A stretch of DNA of 64,000 bases from Takakia lepidozioides (Eukaryota > Streptophyta > Takakiopsida > Takakiales > Takakiaceae), in NCBI GenBank assembly GCA_030704615.1, contig CM060733.1, positions 75,308,907-75,372,906 on the forward strand, in the 5' to 3' direction. Each line of letters begins with the position of its first letter. The stretch's first letter is position 1. A program made the translations under genes and the position numbers. The notes under the pieces were generated by a model. It did no database searches, was not told the origin of the DNA, and was given only the letters and a program-made list of their open reading frames with translations. Shown here in pieces: positions 10,851-20,189 of this stretch.

Positions 10851-12330
10851 CTAGACCTCCAGCCAGCCGGCTTTCCCACATCAAATTGAAGGGGATCTGT
10901 AGATTATAGATAACGGCTGTTGCCTTCTCAATGTCTTTTCCAATGACCTCTGCAATGAACTGGGGTATAAGATCCTTCAAATCACAAGTTTGAGCATCAC
11001 GCACAAGCCACTTACGGGGATAGAGTTTCCAATGCGAACCATTGGTCTTTTATTGATAGCATTGTTGTAAAATACATGGACCAACATGGTCAATTTCGGG
11101 AATGACATATAGTACGCTTTCATGTACTATGTAAGCATGCAACTATGTACCAGTGACGTGGCTTGTTCGCCACTTAACCTGTTTGCCCATTCAGCCAGCT
11201 CCACATTGTCATGGATTTTGCATGCTGGATTGTGAGGCCATCCACACCGTCCTCTGGAAATGCTATCATGGGGTTTCAGCTATGTCCACATTTCCCTGGA
11301 TTATGCCTGCACGAAGCAAGGCCAACTGCATTCAGCACCCTCCACTTTATTATAGTATTGCAGCAACATTCAAAGCACTTCAATTTGTATCCATCGAAAA
11401 CATCTAGGCTGGAAAAAGACATTGTTGCAGCAGAACTTAGGAAAGTACTTCTCCCCTTCCACTACACACGTGAAATGAAAGAAGCCAACCAACAGCATAC
11501 CAGCCAAGAAAATATGAAACCAGCCAAGAAAAGAGCCAATATATGCAGTGAAGGTCGACACTAAATGAAACTTATCCAACACTTACATTAGAGGAGGGAA
11601 GCTAAGTCTTACCTCCATAAGCTTGCCCACATCAAATTTGGGAGCTTTCAGAATTTCTCCTTTCCGGTTGAATGAACTTGGCTACAAGATCCTTCAAATC
11701 GCAAGTTTGAGCTTCACACACAATGAACTTGCAGGGATTGAGCTTCCAATGCGAACCAGGAGTCTTATATTGATAGCATTGTTGTAAAACACATGGACCA
11801 ACAATGACAGTCTCTGGAATGACATATAGTACAGTAATGACATATAGTACAGCATGCCGCTTCCAGTTGACCATCTACCCATGTAGGTTTCTTGTACCTA
11901 TCCTTCCACAGGGAATCATAGGTAATGTGGAGCTTGAAATCCAGCCCTCTTGGATGAATGTGGACCCACACTCTATCCCTGCTCCTTCAGCTATCCATGC
12001 CTCTGACAGCCTACAATTCTACCAGCAAACACCCCAACCATACTGGTGTGGAGTTCTTCCCCAAAACACCCCAACCCTACTTATCACAATCTGAAATGCA
12101 TCTGCTTCTCTCTGTAGTCCAACAGGCATTCGCCTTTTTGTCTCCATTGTCCCACCATTGGGGTCGGAAAGTGTTCACCCCAAAGCTTCTCCTCACCTCT
12201 ATTATATGTTTTTGGATACTTCCCTGCTGCCACACTGGCAGTAACTTGCCAAAGTCACTCCAAACCACCACAGATGTACCCAACGACCTAACTTACAGAA
12301 TTCAATATGCATCTTGCGGCCGAGTCTGAT
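10850..12330 (-). pseudogene. Decayed, partly duplicated coding-like sequence of unknown identity inside the CACTA element
   Basis: Two diverged direct copies, about 10930-11130 and about 11675-11855, share ATCCTTCAAATC, TTCCAATGCGAACCA, TTGATAGCATTGTTGTAAAA and GACATATAGTAC. On the minus strand both copies read similarly, with VGPCVLQQCYQYKTPGSHWK in the right copy and a matching LQQCYQ, SHWKL and CDLKDL pattern in the left copy, interrupted by stops. Further coding-like minus frames follow at 11971-11780 (HIHPRGLDFKLHITYDSLWK) and 12283-12077. This looks like a captured and internally duplicated gene fragment, but the source protein is not recognised. Confidence 0.45.
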
Positions 12331-12779
12331 GAGAGGGCAACACAGGCTGAAATAGGTTGAAGAAGAAGGTGCCCTACCACATTGTCCTTGACCTGTCCTG
12401 ACCCATGGAGGATTTGACCGATGACCTCTTGTGTGTGCTGCTTGTGTCTGTAGTCAGGTAATGTCGGATTGGTCTGTCAGATCGAACCACTACGGCGTAG
12501 ATGAGTAGTCAGAGATTGAAACACGCTTGCTAAGACCAAGCTGACTCTCCCAAGAACGGCGAGCTCGCTTGTCCTCGTCTCGTCTCCTCCTCCTCTTCTC
12601 CTTCGTGCATCATTTGCTCAACGCCTCCATCCCACGCCCCTGCATATCCTGCTATCATCGCGTTCCATCCCTCAGCTATGTGGTGTGGCGCAGGAGACAA
12701 AAAGACGCCAAGTCCCAGCCCTCCTTTCTGTTCACGATTACACTAATGGGCAACCTTATTAGCAATTTTTTTAACTTTT
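12331..12779. other. Non-coding right-arm sequence of the CACTA element
   Basis: No coding frame or repeat is convincing here. A CT-rich tract lies at about 12570-12600. Confidence 0.3.
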
Positions 12780-13111
12780 TTAAACCTAATGGGCAACCTT
12801 ATTTGCATTATATGTGCCTTCAAAATGACACGTGTAGTGATGTAGTCGTATAAATAGAGCTCTGAAACCATCTTCAGTCATGGAGTCATAAGATTCCATG
12901 AAACGTCGTCCACGTGTAGTCAAACATATCACACTAGTCATATAAACCATCCCTGTCATCATGGTCAACAATGTTTGACCAATGCTCCCTAACTTTCCGG
13001 AGTCATGTAGTGATATCCATTACTACAAAGTCATAAAACTAAAACTGTAATGCATTTCAGCGCTCTGTAGTCATGTACCTAGTGCAGTTTTTATGACTCC
13101 GCCAAACCCGT
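12780..13111. repeat. CACTA right subterminal repeats
   Basis: AGTCATA-type motifs (reverse complement of the left-end TATGACT) recur at about 12880, 12930, 13000, 13030, 13068 and 13090, together with ACACGTGTAGTGATGTAGTC. They are arranged as expected for inverted subterminal motifs of a CACTA element. Unlike the left end, no 100-bp tandem block is present. Confidence 0.65.
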
Positions 13112-13140
13112 AGTCCTAAAAACGCTCATCTCTTGTAGTG
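13112..13140. repeat. CACTA right terminal inverted repeat
   Basis: The plus strand ends CTCTTGTAGTG, the reverse complement of the canonical CACTACAAGAG. The target triplet CCA follows at 13141-13143. Confidence 0.92.
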
Positions 13141-14939
13141 CCACCAATACTGCCCTTGCAGTAAACTGTGAGTGCGTTGCACTCCAAAATGCCCCAACTC
13201 CTCATGGGCATGCCGCACTAACCGTGCACGCTGTGTGGGGTGAGGCACAATCCTCACCCGACCATCCTCCCACACTCGAAGTAGATGTATCCCCTCCCAC
13301 TTGAACCTCTTGGCTCGTTGCAGGATCCGATCCCTCTCCTTGGCAGTCACAGTGGCTGCCGTGTCTCCCGTGCGGAGGTAGTCCAACACAGCCGAATCCT
13401 CATGTATATCTCTGGCACCACCTGGCTCATCACTAGCCTCAGGGTCCTCAGACACTCCATCTACAGTCATCCCTGTTATAGGTCCAACCTGACCTCCCAA
13501 TGCCAAGATACACAAAAATGCAGATGCGTGCCATCCTGGCACCATCTCCTCGTCCGTCTCACCATGCCACCGAGCTCCAGTGTCATCCTGCTGGCTCATG
13601 CATGGATTGCGACTCAATCCATCCGCATCCCGATTGACCAAACCCAGTCGATGCACAACCTGAAAGTCATACTCCTGGAGTATGAGTGCCCACCGTGCAA
13701 GCTTCCCCGTAAGCTTGTCTGACTCCATCAACCACTTGAGTGGCTGGTGATCCGTGACAAGGGTGAAAAGATTGCCGTATAGATAGCACCTGAAGTGTGT
13801 CACGGCCCACACTGCAGCTAAGCACTCTCCCTCATATGAGCTGTACTTAGCCTCTACAGCGTTGTTCGAGCGGCTAGCATAATCCACTACGAACTCTCTT
13901 CCCTCATCATCCACCTGTGTGAGCACCGCTCCAAGCCCAGCATGCTCCAATCCGTATGCAGCTGAAAGGGACGCCCCCTGATAGGTCGTCTCAGGATAGA
14001 CGCCGAGGTCAACCTCGCCTTGAGCTCTTGAAAAGCTCGTTCCTGCTCATCTTCCCACTGCCACTCCTGGTCCACCTTGGCCAGCTTGGTTAGAGCCTTT
14101 GCAATGGTACAAAATCCCTTGACAAACTGTCTATAATAGTTTGCCAACCCCATGAAAGCTCGAACTCGGCTCACATCCGTGGGGCGTGGAATTTGTGCAA
14201 TGGCCTCTACCTTAGTCTACTGTACCCCCAATCCTCCAGGATATATCATGTGACCCAGATACTCAATCTGGTTGTGGAAAAACTTGCACTTTCCTGGATG
14301 CAACTTCAATCTGTGCGCTCTCAAGCGCTCCAATACCACCTGAAGGTGTCTCTCATGCTCCTCCATCGTAACACTAAAGATGATGATGTCATCTATGTAG
14401 CACCGAGCAAAGTCCACCCCTGCTAGAATCCTATCCATGACTCTCTGAAACTCTGCAGGAGCATTCTTAAGCCCAAATGGTAAGAACCGCCACTGATATA
14501 GGCAATCCTTGCCATGCTCATTGATCCCCTAGAATGCCGTCTTCTGCTTGTCCGCCTCCTTGATTGGCAACTGGTGATATCCGGATCGTAAATCCAAAGT
14601 GCTAAAGACCTTAGCATGCCCGATGTCATCAAAGATCTCCTCTGGTGTTGGCATGGCATACTTATCGGACTTGGTCTGACGATTTACAGGCCGGTAATCA
14701 CCGCACATACGTCTCTCTGTCCAATTGCCATAGACATCCTTCTTGGCTGGCATCACTGTGGCTGAAGCATACTCTCCACCAGAGAGCTCCACCAAACCTG
14801 CCTCCCAGAGATCTTGAGTCCTCATCTGAATCAAAGATCTCTCCATGTCACTGTATCTATAGGGTCTCCGAAAGATTGGCGTGTCAGTGGCCAACTCAAT
14901 ACGGATCTCTTGACCCTTGAGTGCTCCCAAATCCTTCAA
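13141..14939 (-). pseudogene. Ty3/gypsy reverse transcriptase, RNase H and integrase N-terminus
   Basis: RT runs from about 14939 to 14175 and shows CGDYRPVNRQTKSDKYAMP, FSTLDLRSGYHQLP, RFLPFGLKNAPAEFQ and the catalytic CYIDDI motif, followed by YLGHMI. RNase H has TDWS, EAKYSSYEGECLAAVWAV, LVTDHQPLKWL and DADGLSRNP. The integrase zinc finger begins HAHEELGHFGVQRTH and reaches YWW at the CACTA insertion. Stops at 14529 (a TGG to TAG change fits the family) and 14217, and a one-base frameshift near 13945 in the first RNase H block, make it inactive. Upstream of 14939 the frame continues to a TAG at 15099. Confidence 0.93.
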
Positions 14940-15101
14940 ACTGAAGGCAAAGCAATTCCTGTAAGCCCTCAGGAACCGCCATATACGTCGTCTCTCTCCT
15001 CCGGTGACAATGGGTCCAATGGCAGGCTCCCAATTGTCCTCCGTAACTGCAACCTTAAGTCCAGTGGGCTTAGGAGTAGAGGACGCATCCAGTGGTTGCT
15101 A

Positions 15102-15394
15102 TGTTGCAACCTCTTGAGCAGTACTCCCTACCTGCTCAGTCAGTGACAAGGCCTCATCCTGCCCCATCATCTCCTCCTCAAGGACTTCCTCCACCCGAGA
15201 AAAATCCCCAACCTCATCTTTCATCGCCACCTTGGCTGCCAACTCTCTCTGAACCTCGAGCACCTCCCATGTGTGCCATGGATGCATGCACCCCATGGTC
15301 CTCACATGCTCGCCCCCACTCACTGCCTGTACCGTCTCGGTAGGCAGAGAGACCATTGAGGGAAGTGTACTCCGCACTCTGCGTTGCTCAGCCA
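15102..15394 (-). pseudogene. Linker between methyltransferase and RT in the gypsy polyprotein
   Basis: The frame stays open from the methyltransferase end to the TAG at 15099-15101 and is Glu/Val/Ser-rich with no recognised domain. Beyond that stop the same frame continues through about 15098-14940 into the RT region, so this is probably inter-domain polyprotein sequence. Confidence 0.6.
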
Positions 15395-16352
15395 TAGCCA
15401 AGCTGATAATCCAGGTCAAGCAATTGAGATCCATTGCTTGCCCCAACACTTGACGACGTGATGCCTCAGAAAGAGACGACACCGCCGTGGTACAAGTGGT
15501 AAAACCCATTGCCCGCTCACGCTCGTCAGCATTAGGCTCCACTAACTGCTGCAACTGAGCATCCCACAGGAGGCTAGGTCCACTATCCCAGAAAGCATGC
15601 AATCCTGGGAAGCTGAGCAGTGTAGGTAATGCTGCTCGTGGTTGACCCACCTTGTTGACCACTGCGAAAGGCGAACGGTCATCGTATCTCACACGCTACG
15701 ACTGCCTCCCTGTGTCCAGAATGCTATCCACTGTGAGATGTGCTGGCCGCTGCACCCCATCAAATGCACGCTTGAGCAGTGCGGGTGGCATCAAGTTAGT
15801 CCACCATAGCCGTGGACGATGAGCCCGTGACCCCACTATAGTTGCATCTAGCAACACTGCTGACCCAAGCCACGACTGGACTTGATGCACACTGGCCATC
15901 ACCCTGGCCCGAGAATCGCCCATCAGTGGCACATTCTCCAAGATGTATGTTGGAGATACAGCTTGATGAACCTGCAAGTGACGCAAAACCCGCACCATCT
16001 CCCAAAACAGACCCGACCTCGAGTCTCGCAATCCATTGTCATGCCCGGCTGATGAATGCCCTTGGCAAGGCCAACCTGCCACTACCCGATCAATGGAGCC
16101 AACCCGCTCCAAATCCTGCGCCCCCAGCAACGAAATGTCTGCTGGCAAGGCCTGCTGATATCCACGAATTGCAGACACCGACAACAACTCAGGGTACCGC
16201 TGCACCAACTGAGCAACATGGCGAAGTGAAACGCGTCATGCAGTCTTATCCCTCTCCACATACAGGTAACGCCAAACTCGTACACCTGCCTGTAACACAG
16301 CAGCCAATCCGGTGCTGATCCTGCCAAACAAGTCCAGAAGACAAATGCCTTC
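15395..16352 (-). pseudogene. C5-cytosine DNA methyltransferase domain inside the gypsy polyprotein
   Basis: The block of about 319 residues carries C5-MTase motifs in order. Motif I is LLDLFGRISTGLAAVL (AdoMet binding; the usual FGGIGTGL has become FGRISTGL) followed by YLYVERD. Motif IV is VAGWPCQGHS with the catalytic Cys at about 16065-16067. Motif VI is YILENVP. A motif VIII-like HRPRLWWTN follows, then ERERAMGF (IX-like) and RRQVLGQAMDLNCL (X-like). The PCQ type is closer to bacterial, CMT or DNMT1 enzymes than to DRM/DNMT3. A TGA at 16236 and a TAG at 15696 interrupt it, both explicable by C-to-T changes, so this copy is inactive. Comparable retrotransposon methyltransferases have been described in charophytes and dinoflagellates. 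The role in the element, for example marking its own DNA, is inference. Confidence 0.88.
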
Positions 16353-16639
16353 ATCCGGATACTGCCACACAATAGGTGTGGTGTCCAATGGAGACAACTG
16401 AGGTGGTCTTGGTGCAATCCCCGCACTCTCCTCCTCTCCTGACGGTACAAAAGCCTCCACCTTGGCTTGGTGCACCCGTCGATCAGCATCCCGCTGCAAA
16501 TCCTTGCTCGTGCCCCACAATGGAGTCTGAGCAACCATGGTAGGCAACTCCGCCATACCATACATATCATCCTGCTCTCCTGGAGGTGGCACATCCTCTG
16601 AATGAGCGTTGCCCTCAAGCAACTCTCTAGGCCAACTCA

Positions 16640-17393
16640 CTGCCGCTGTGAATGCTGCTAGTGTCGGCATCTTGCCTCGTTGGGCAACTGCAACTCCTCC
16701 TATGAACGTCACAGGGAGCTGCACACGCCGGCCCTTCCCTGACTGCCATGCAGGCCTATAGGAAGCTGACTCCTCCCAAAAATCCAAGGTGAAGCCCATG
16801 GGGTACAACACTGCCCCACCAACCAGGACATCGTATGAGACCGCATTTGTCACAATGGCCTTGGCTCGCATCACTGAGCCATCTATAGGGTGATCCGGCC
16901 GTAGTCTGATAGCCAACTCACGCCGTGTCATGCCCCGAACCTGCTCCGATCCTCTCAGAGACGTCTATATCTAGAAAGGACAAGGCTCCATATCCGCCTC
17001 CGTGAGGCCCAAGCCTGCAATAGCAGCTCTGCCCAGCATCAATGGCTGAGCTCCCGAGTCCAACAAGACCCGCAGTGGCCGGTACCTCCTGCCTGCCGGT
17101 CCACTCAAACAGAAAATGCCATCCTGGTTGTCTAACATGACAACTCCAGTTGTCACCATGGCGCGCTCAATGGCTGGCCTAGCTGGCAGCTCCATCAACC
17201 TGGCAGCTGCAGCTTGCCATGGCGCCGCCGTGGCAGTCTTGACCCTCAAATCCAAGGATCCCTCCGGCACTACACCTCCCACTATCTCCGCAGAAGATGA
17301 AGTAACCTCCCCACTCTTACAGAGTGTAGCTGCCAGCCTGAACACCTCAGCTGGTCTTATCCCCGGCGTCGCAATCATGGTAGCCGAGAACAA
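16640..17393 (-). pseudogene. Ty3/gypsy aspartic protease (retropepsin)
   Basis: The frame contains LRVLLDSGAQPLMLGRAA, a retropepsin active site of the D-S-G-A type, followed by a second half with NAVSYDVLVGGAVLYPMGF. Two TAG stops at 16971-16973 and 16965-16967 break the frame between these halves; a CAG at each would restore Gln, so both fit C-to-T decay. Downstream, 16640-16353 encodes a low-similarity linker leading into the methyltransferase. Confidence 0.82.
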
Positions 17394-17399
17394 TGGAGC

Positions 17400-17880
17400 C
17401 TAGCACACAAATGTGGCCGCTCCTAGCAGCACACTAGCTGCTGTAGCCTTGGCAACACTAGGTAGTGGTGCTACCCGTGTAGCTCTCCCCAATGGCATAG
17501 TAACCTCCGCCTCGGTAACAGTCGGGCAAGAACTAGGTGCCATGGATGGCGTCGACACTGTCTCCGCCAATGTGAATGACTGAGGAAGCCTAGCCTGACG
17601 GCTTGCCTCCCCACGCTGTGGATCCAACTCCACCTCTACACCTCGTGGCTTAGGAACTCGTGTTGCTCCTCGAGTCACGGCTGCAGTAGACTCCACCTGC
17701 ACTAGTGGTAGTGCTGCTCCACACATGAATCCCATGCCTCCCATATCTCCTCCCTCAGGAGCAGGAGGTGGACCATCCGGCCTTAGAGCCGGTACCACCT
17801 GAACTGTAGCCATGGCAGCGAGCCTCTGCTCTAGCTGCTGAAGCCGGTTGGCCATGCCTTGGAAATACCCATTTCCACTA
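17400..17880 (-). pseudogene. Gag-protease linker of the gypsy polyprotein
   Basis: The minus frame has ANRLQQLEQRLAAMATV, a short coiled-coil-like stretch, then a Pro/Gly-rich and Ala/Thr/Ser-rich region. It ends at a TAG at 17400-17402 that is in frame with the following protease, so the stop is probably another decay mutation. No catalytic domain is visible. Confidence 0.6.
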
Positions 17881-18590
17881 CATTTTACAGAGATAGTGTT
17901 GGATACAGTGGCAAGACATGAGAGGTACTCATTCATGGATGGGAGTAAGTTTGGTCTAAGTGATGGGAGGCGGAGCTCCGCCTCCCCCCTTTGTGATCTA
18001 GCTATGTCTTTAGTCATGGTTATCTTTTTAGGGTTCGGCTATCTCTGCTCTCTTTTTACCCTATCCACTTCGCAAGCTGCCGCTGCCGCCACTCTAGCCA
18101 TGACTATCGTGGACGTAGCGAGCTCCTCAGCCGCCATAGCTTTTTCGTTGCTTTCCGTATTATGTTGGCTCTCTCTCTCCCCCCCCCCCCCCCCCCGTCT
18201 ACACCCCCTCTATCACTCTCACGCATACCATGTGAAGACGATCTTAACACATAGATTTTGGTGCAATCAAGGCGTTTCCAGCCACAGTGTTACCACTCCA
18301 ACGGAGGACAACTACACGCATGCCTATCCTAGAAGATTTGCCTGCAACACGCGATTTGCATTCTACCCATCTCAGCGCGAGCATAATGGTATACACATTT
18401 TCCATCGTGTCTCTCTTTTTACATGGATTCTACTTATCAATAGTCTAATCACTACCAACCCGATCTCTATCTCTATTCCCCATCTCTTATCCCCTTCCGA
18501 CCCATCTCGGATGTACACACCCCCCCCCTCAACCCAGAATTCTATCACCCATCCCACAAAACAATCTCAAGGCCTTCCAGAACACTTCCA
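17881..18590. other. Possible secondary insertion interrupting the gag region
   Basis: Between the gag C-terminal region and the linker at 17880 lies about 0.7 kb that does not read as gag. It contains a poly-C tract of about 18 bases at 18181-18197, a CT-rich segment and a C-rich tract near 18521. The flanking minus-strand sequences, GTGGAAGTGTTCTGGAAGGC and GTGGAAATGGGTATTTCCA, look alike and may be a diverged target duplication. The gag frame also differs on the two sides. The insert type was not identified. Confidence 0.4.
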
Positions 18591-20009
18591 CACCGCCTCC
18601 TCTACCTTCATACAACACCTTGACCTCCGCGTCCTTGGCCATGTTGAGCTTGCCCTTGGCCTGCACCTCGTGGCTGGCCACCTCGTCCTCTCTGGGCTGC
18701 TCCACCTCGCCCCCAGCCACCATTGTTCCCTTGGAACTGGCCTGGGCGCAACTCAGGATGCAAACCATAACATTGGGTCTCTCCATGCCCGTGCTTGCCT
18801 GTGCAGGCTGTGCATGTGCCGGCCCTTTGCCTCCCTCTGGGCAATCCTTCTTGACATGGGGTCCTCCACATGTCCAGCACACCACATCCGCCCGTTGTTG
18901 GCCAGCAAATGAAGGGAGAGACCCCTGCATCTGAGGTCCTCTCTGCCCTTCCCTAAGCTTCACCTGAGCCCCCTTGTTGCCTTGAGCACGTTGAGGTAGT
19001 GATTGGCTAGGAGCACCACTACCCCGTGGTGTCTCCTTAGCAAATCCCACCATGGCCACTCGTTCCTCCACCATGTTGAGCTCTATCCGCTCTGCCAGCA
19101 AAAACACATTTGCTAAGGTGGGTTGGGCCGCTTGTAGGAGAGTTGCATCCCGCACCCTTCTCCTCAGCTCCCTGTCCAATATCCCATACCAGAATTGGAC
19201 TGCCTAAGCTTCCGTAACCCCTTGGGTTACATTATCAAGCGCCTCATGCGAGTGAAAGCCTCCCTCAAGCTCTCGGTCGGCTTCCGTTGGAACTCTTGCA
19301 AGCTCCGCAACTTCTCCGTCCTCACCCCTTGGTAGTTCCCTCTCAACTCTTCGAAGAACTCCACAACAGGGTTGAAGGCAGGCACGGGTACTAGTGCTGG
19401 TGCGGTAGTGGCTTGGGTGGACGTCGTAGCTACTGTATCACCAGTCCCACTAGTCCCACTGCTACTTGCTGAAGCTGCCGGTGCAGCGGCAGGTGTAGCC
19501 ACTGCCCTCGTAGCTCTAGTGCCCCTAGTGATGGAGACATAGTCGGGTGACCAGTACATCCTCCACTCCTCGATCTCAACCTCATGCCCCCGCCTGAACT
19601 CATGGTAATCATCCATAGGCAGCCCCTCAAGGTGCTAAAACAGCCCCTTTCATGCCATGAAAGGCGTAAATAGTTGTGGATTGCGCATTTGCTGCAAATC
19701 ACACCAACTATCAAACTCTTGGATAAAATCATCCAACTCGATGGTGCCCACCGCCCCAGAGTACCTTCGTGGCCCCTTGGTAGCTCCATACATCTCCTCC
19801 ATTGTGTCCCACAACAATGACAAAGAAACAACTTGCACCGCCGGTATGAGTCCTCCTGATTCACAATCCGAATCAACACCTTCCGTAGAAGACACAGGAG
19901 GTGAAGGTGGCCTAAACCGCACACCTCGTCTCGTGTACCCACTAATATCGCTAGTGCTCGAACCGGCACTGTCCCCAGCAACTAGTGGCACCTCCGTGTT
20001 GACACTCAA
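18591..20009 (-). pseudogene. Ty3/gypsy gag with zinc knuckle
   Basis: The polyprotein starts at the ATG at 20009 (MSVNTEVPLVAGD). A gag-like region around 19620-19230 includes FFEELRGNYQGV and FQRKPTESLREAFTRMRRL. A zinc knuckle CWTCGGPHVKKDC (CX2CX3HX4C, one residue shorter than the usual CX2CX4HX4C) lies at about 18880-18840. In-frame stops at 19650 (TGA) and 19635 (TAG) and a frameshift near 19230 inactivate it. The protein would form the particle and bind the element RNA. Confidence 0.82.
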
Positions 20010-20189
20010 CCGGTCATGAACATGTCCCTAACCCCCTCTCCACAAGGTAACCAGGTAGAGAACCTGTTGCGGCTTATGGTTTGGAATACTAAGTTCCTAA
20101 CATAGCCTACACTTGTACTTGCATGACCATGGGAATATCATGAAGATACTCCTCAAACCGCCCTCCACGAGCTTCAAAATTCGGCCTTC
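20010..20189 (-). other. Leader upstream of gag, possible primer-binding region
   Basis: The minus strand at about 20085-20100 reads CTTAGTATTCCAAACC, which only partly resembles an initiator-tRNA primer-binding site. The LTR/leader boundary therefore cannot be fixed from this copy, especially without the 3' LTR. Confidence 0.3.

Larger units (their letters stand above)
478..13140 (+). mobile_element. CACTA (En/Spm) DNA transposon, autonomous-type, 12,663 bp, with captured phosphatase domain
   Basis: The right end reads CACTACAAGAGATGAGCG on the minus strand. The left end reads AACTACAACAGATGAGCG, the same terminal repeat with its first C changed to A. A CCA triplet lies outside each end (475-477 and 13141-13143), the 3-bp duplication expected of CACTA elements. 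Removing the element with one CCA copy rejoins the host integrase codons as Q-Y-W-W-R-G-M. Inside are two divergent genes, a TnpA-like gene (minus, 6223-1652) and TNP2 (plus, 6349-10502), repeat-rich ends and a 2.3-kb stretch of decayed captured-looking sequence. Both transposition genes read open after splicing, so the element may be young, but the first terminal base of the left end is mutated. Confidence 0.93.

Noticed and set aside
17848-18912. A 354-codon plus-strand frame
   Set aside because: It runs antisense to gag and through poly-C and CT-rich sequence. The minus strand carries the recognisable gag and zinc knuckle.
20085-20100. A clear primer-binding site for initiator tRNA-Met
   Set aside because: Only about half the bases match the usual TGGTATCAGAGC, so it was kept only as a possible region.
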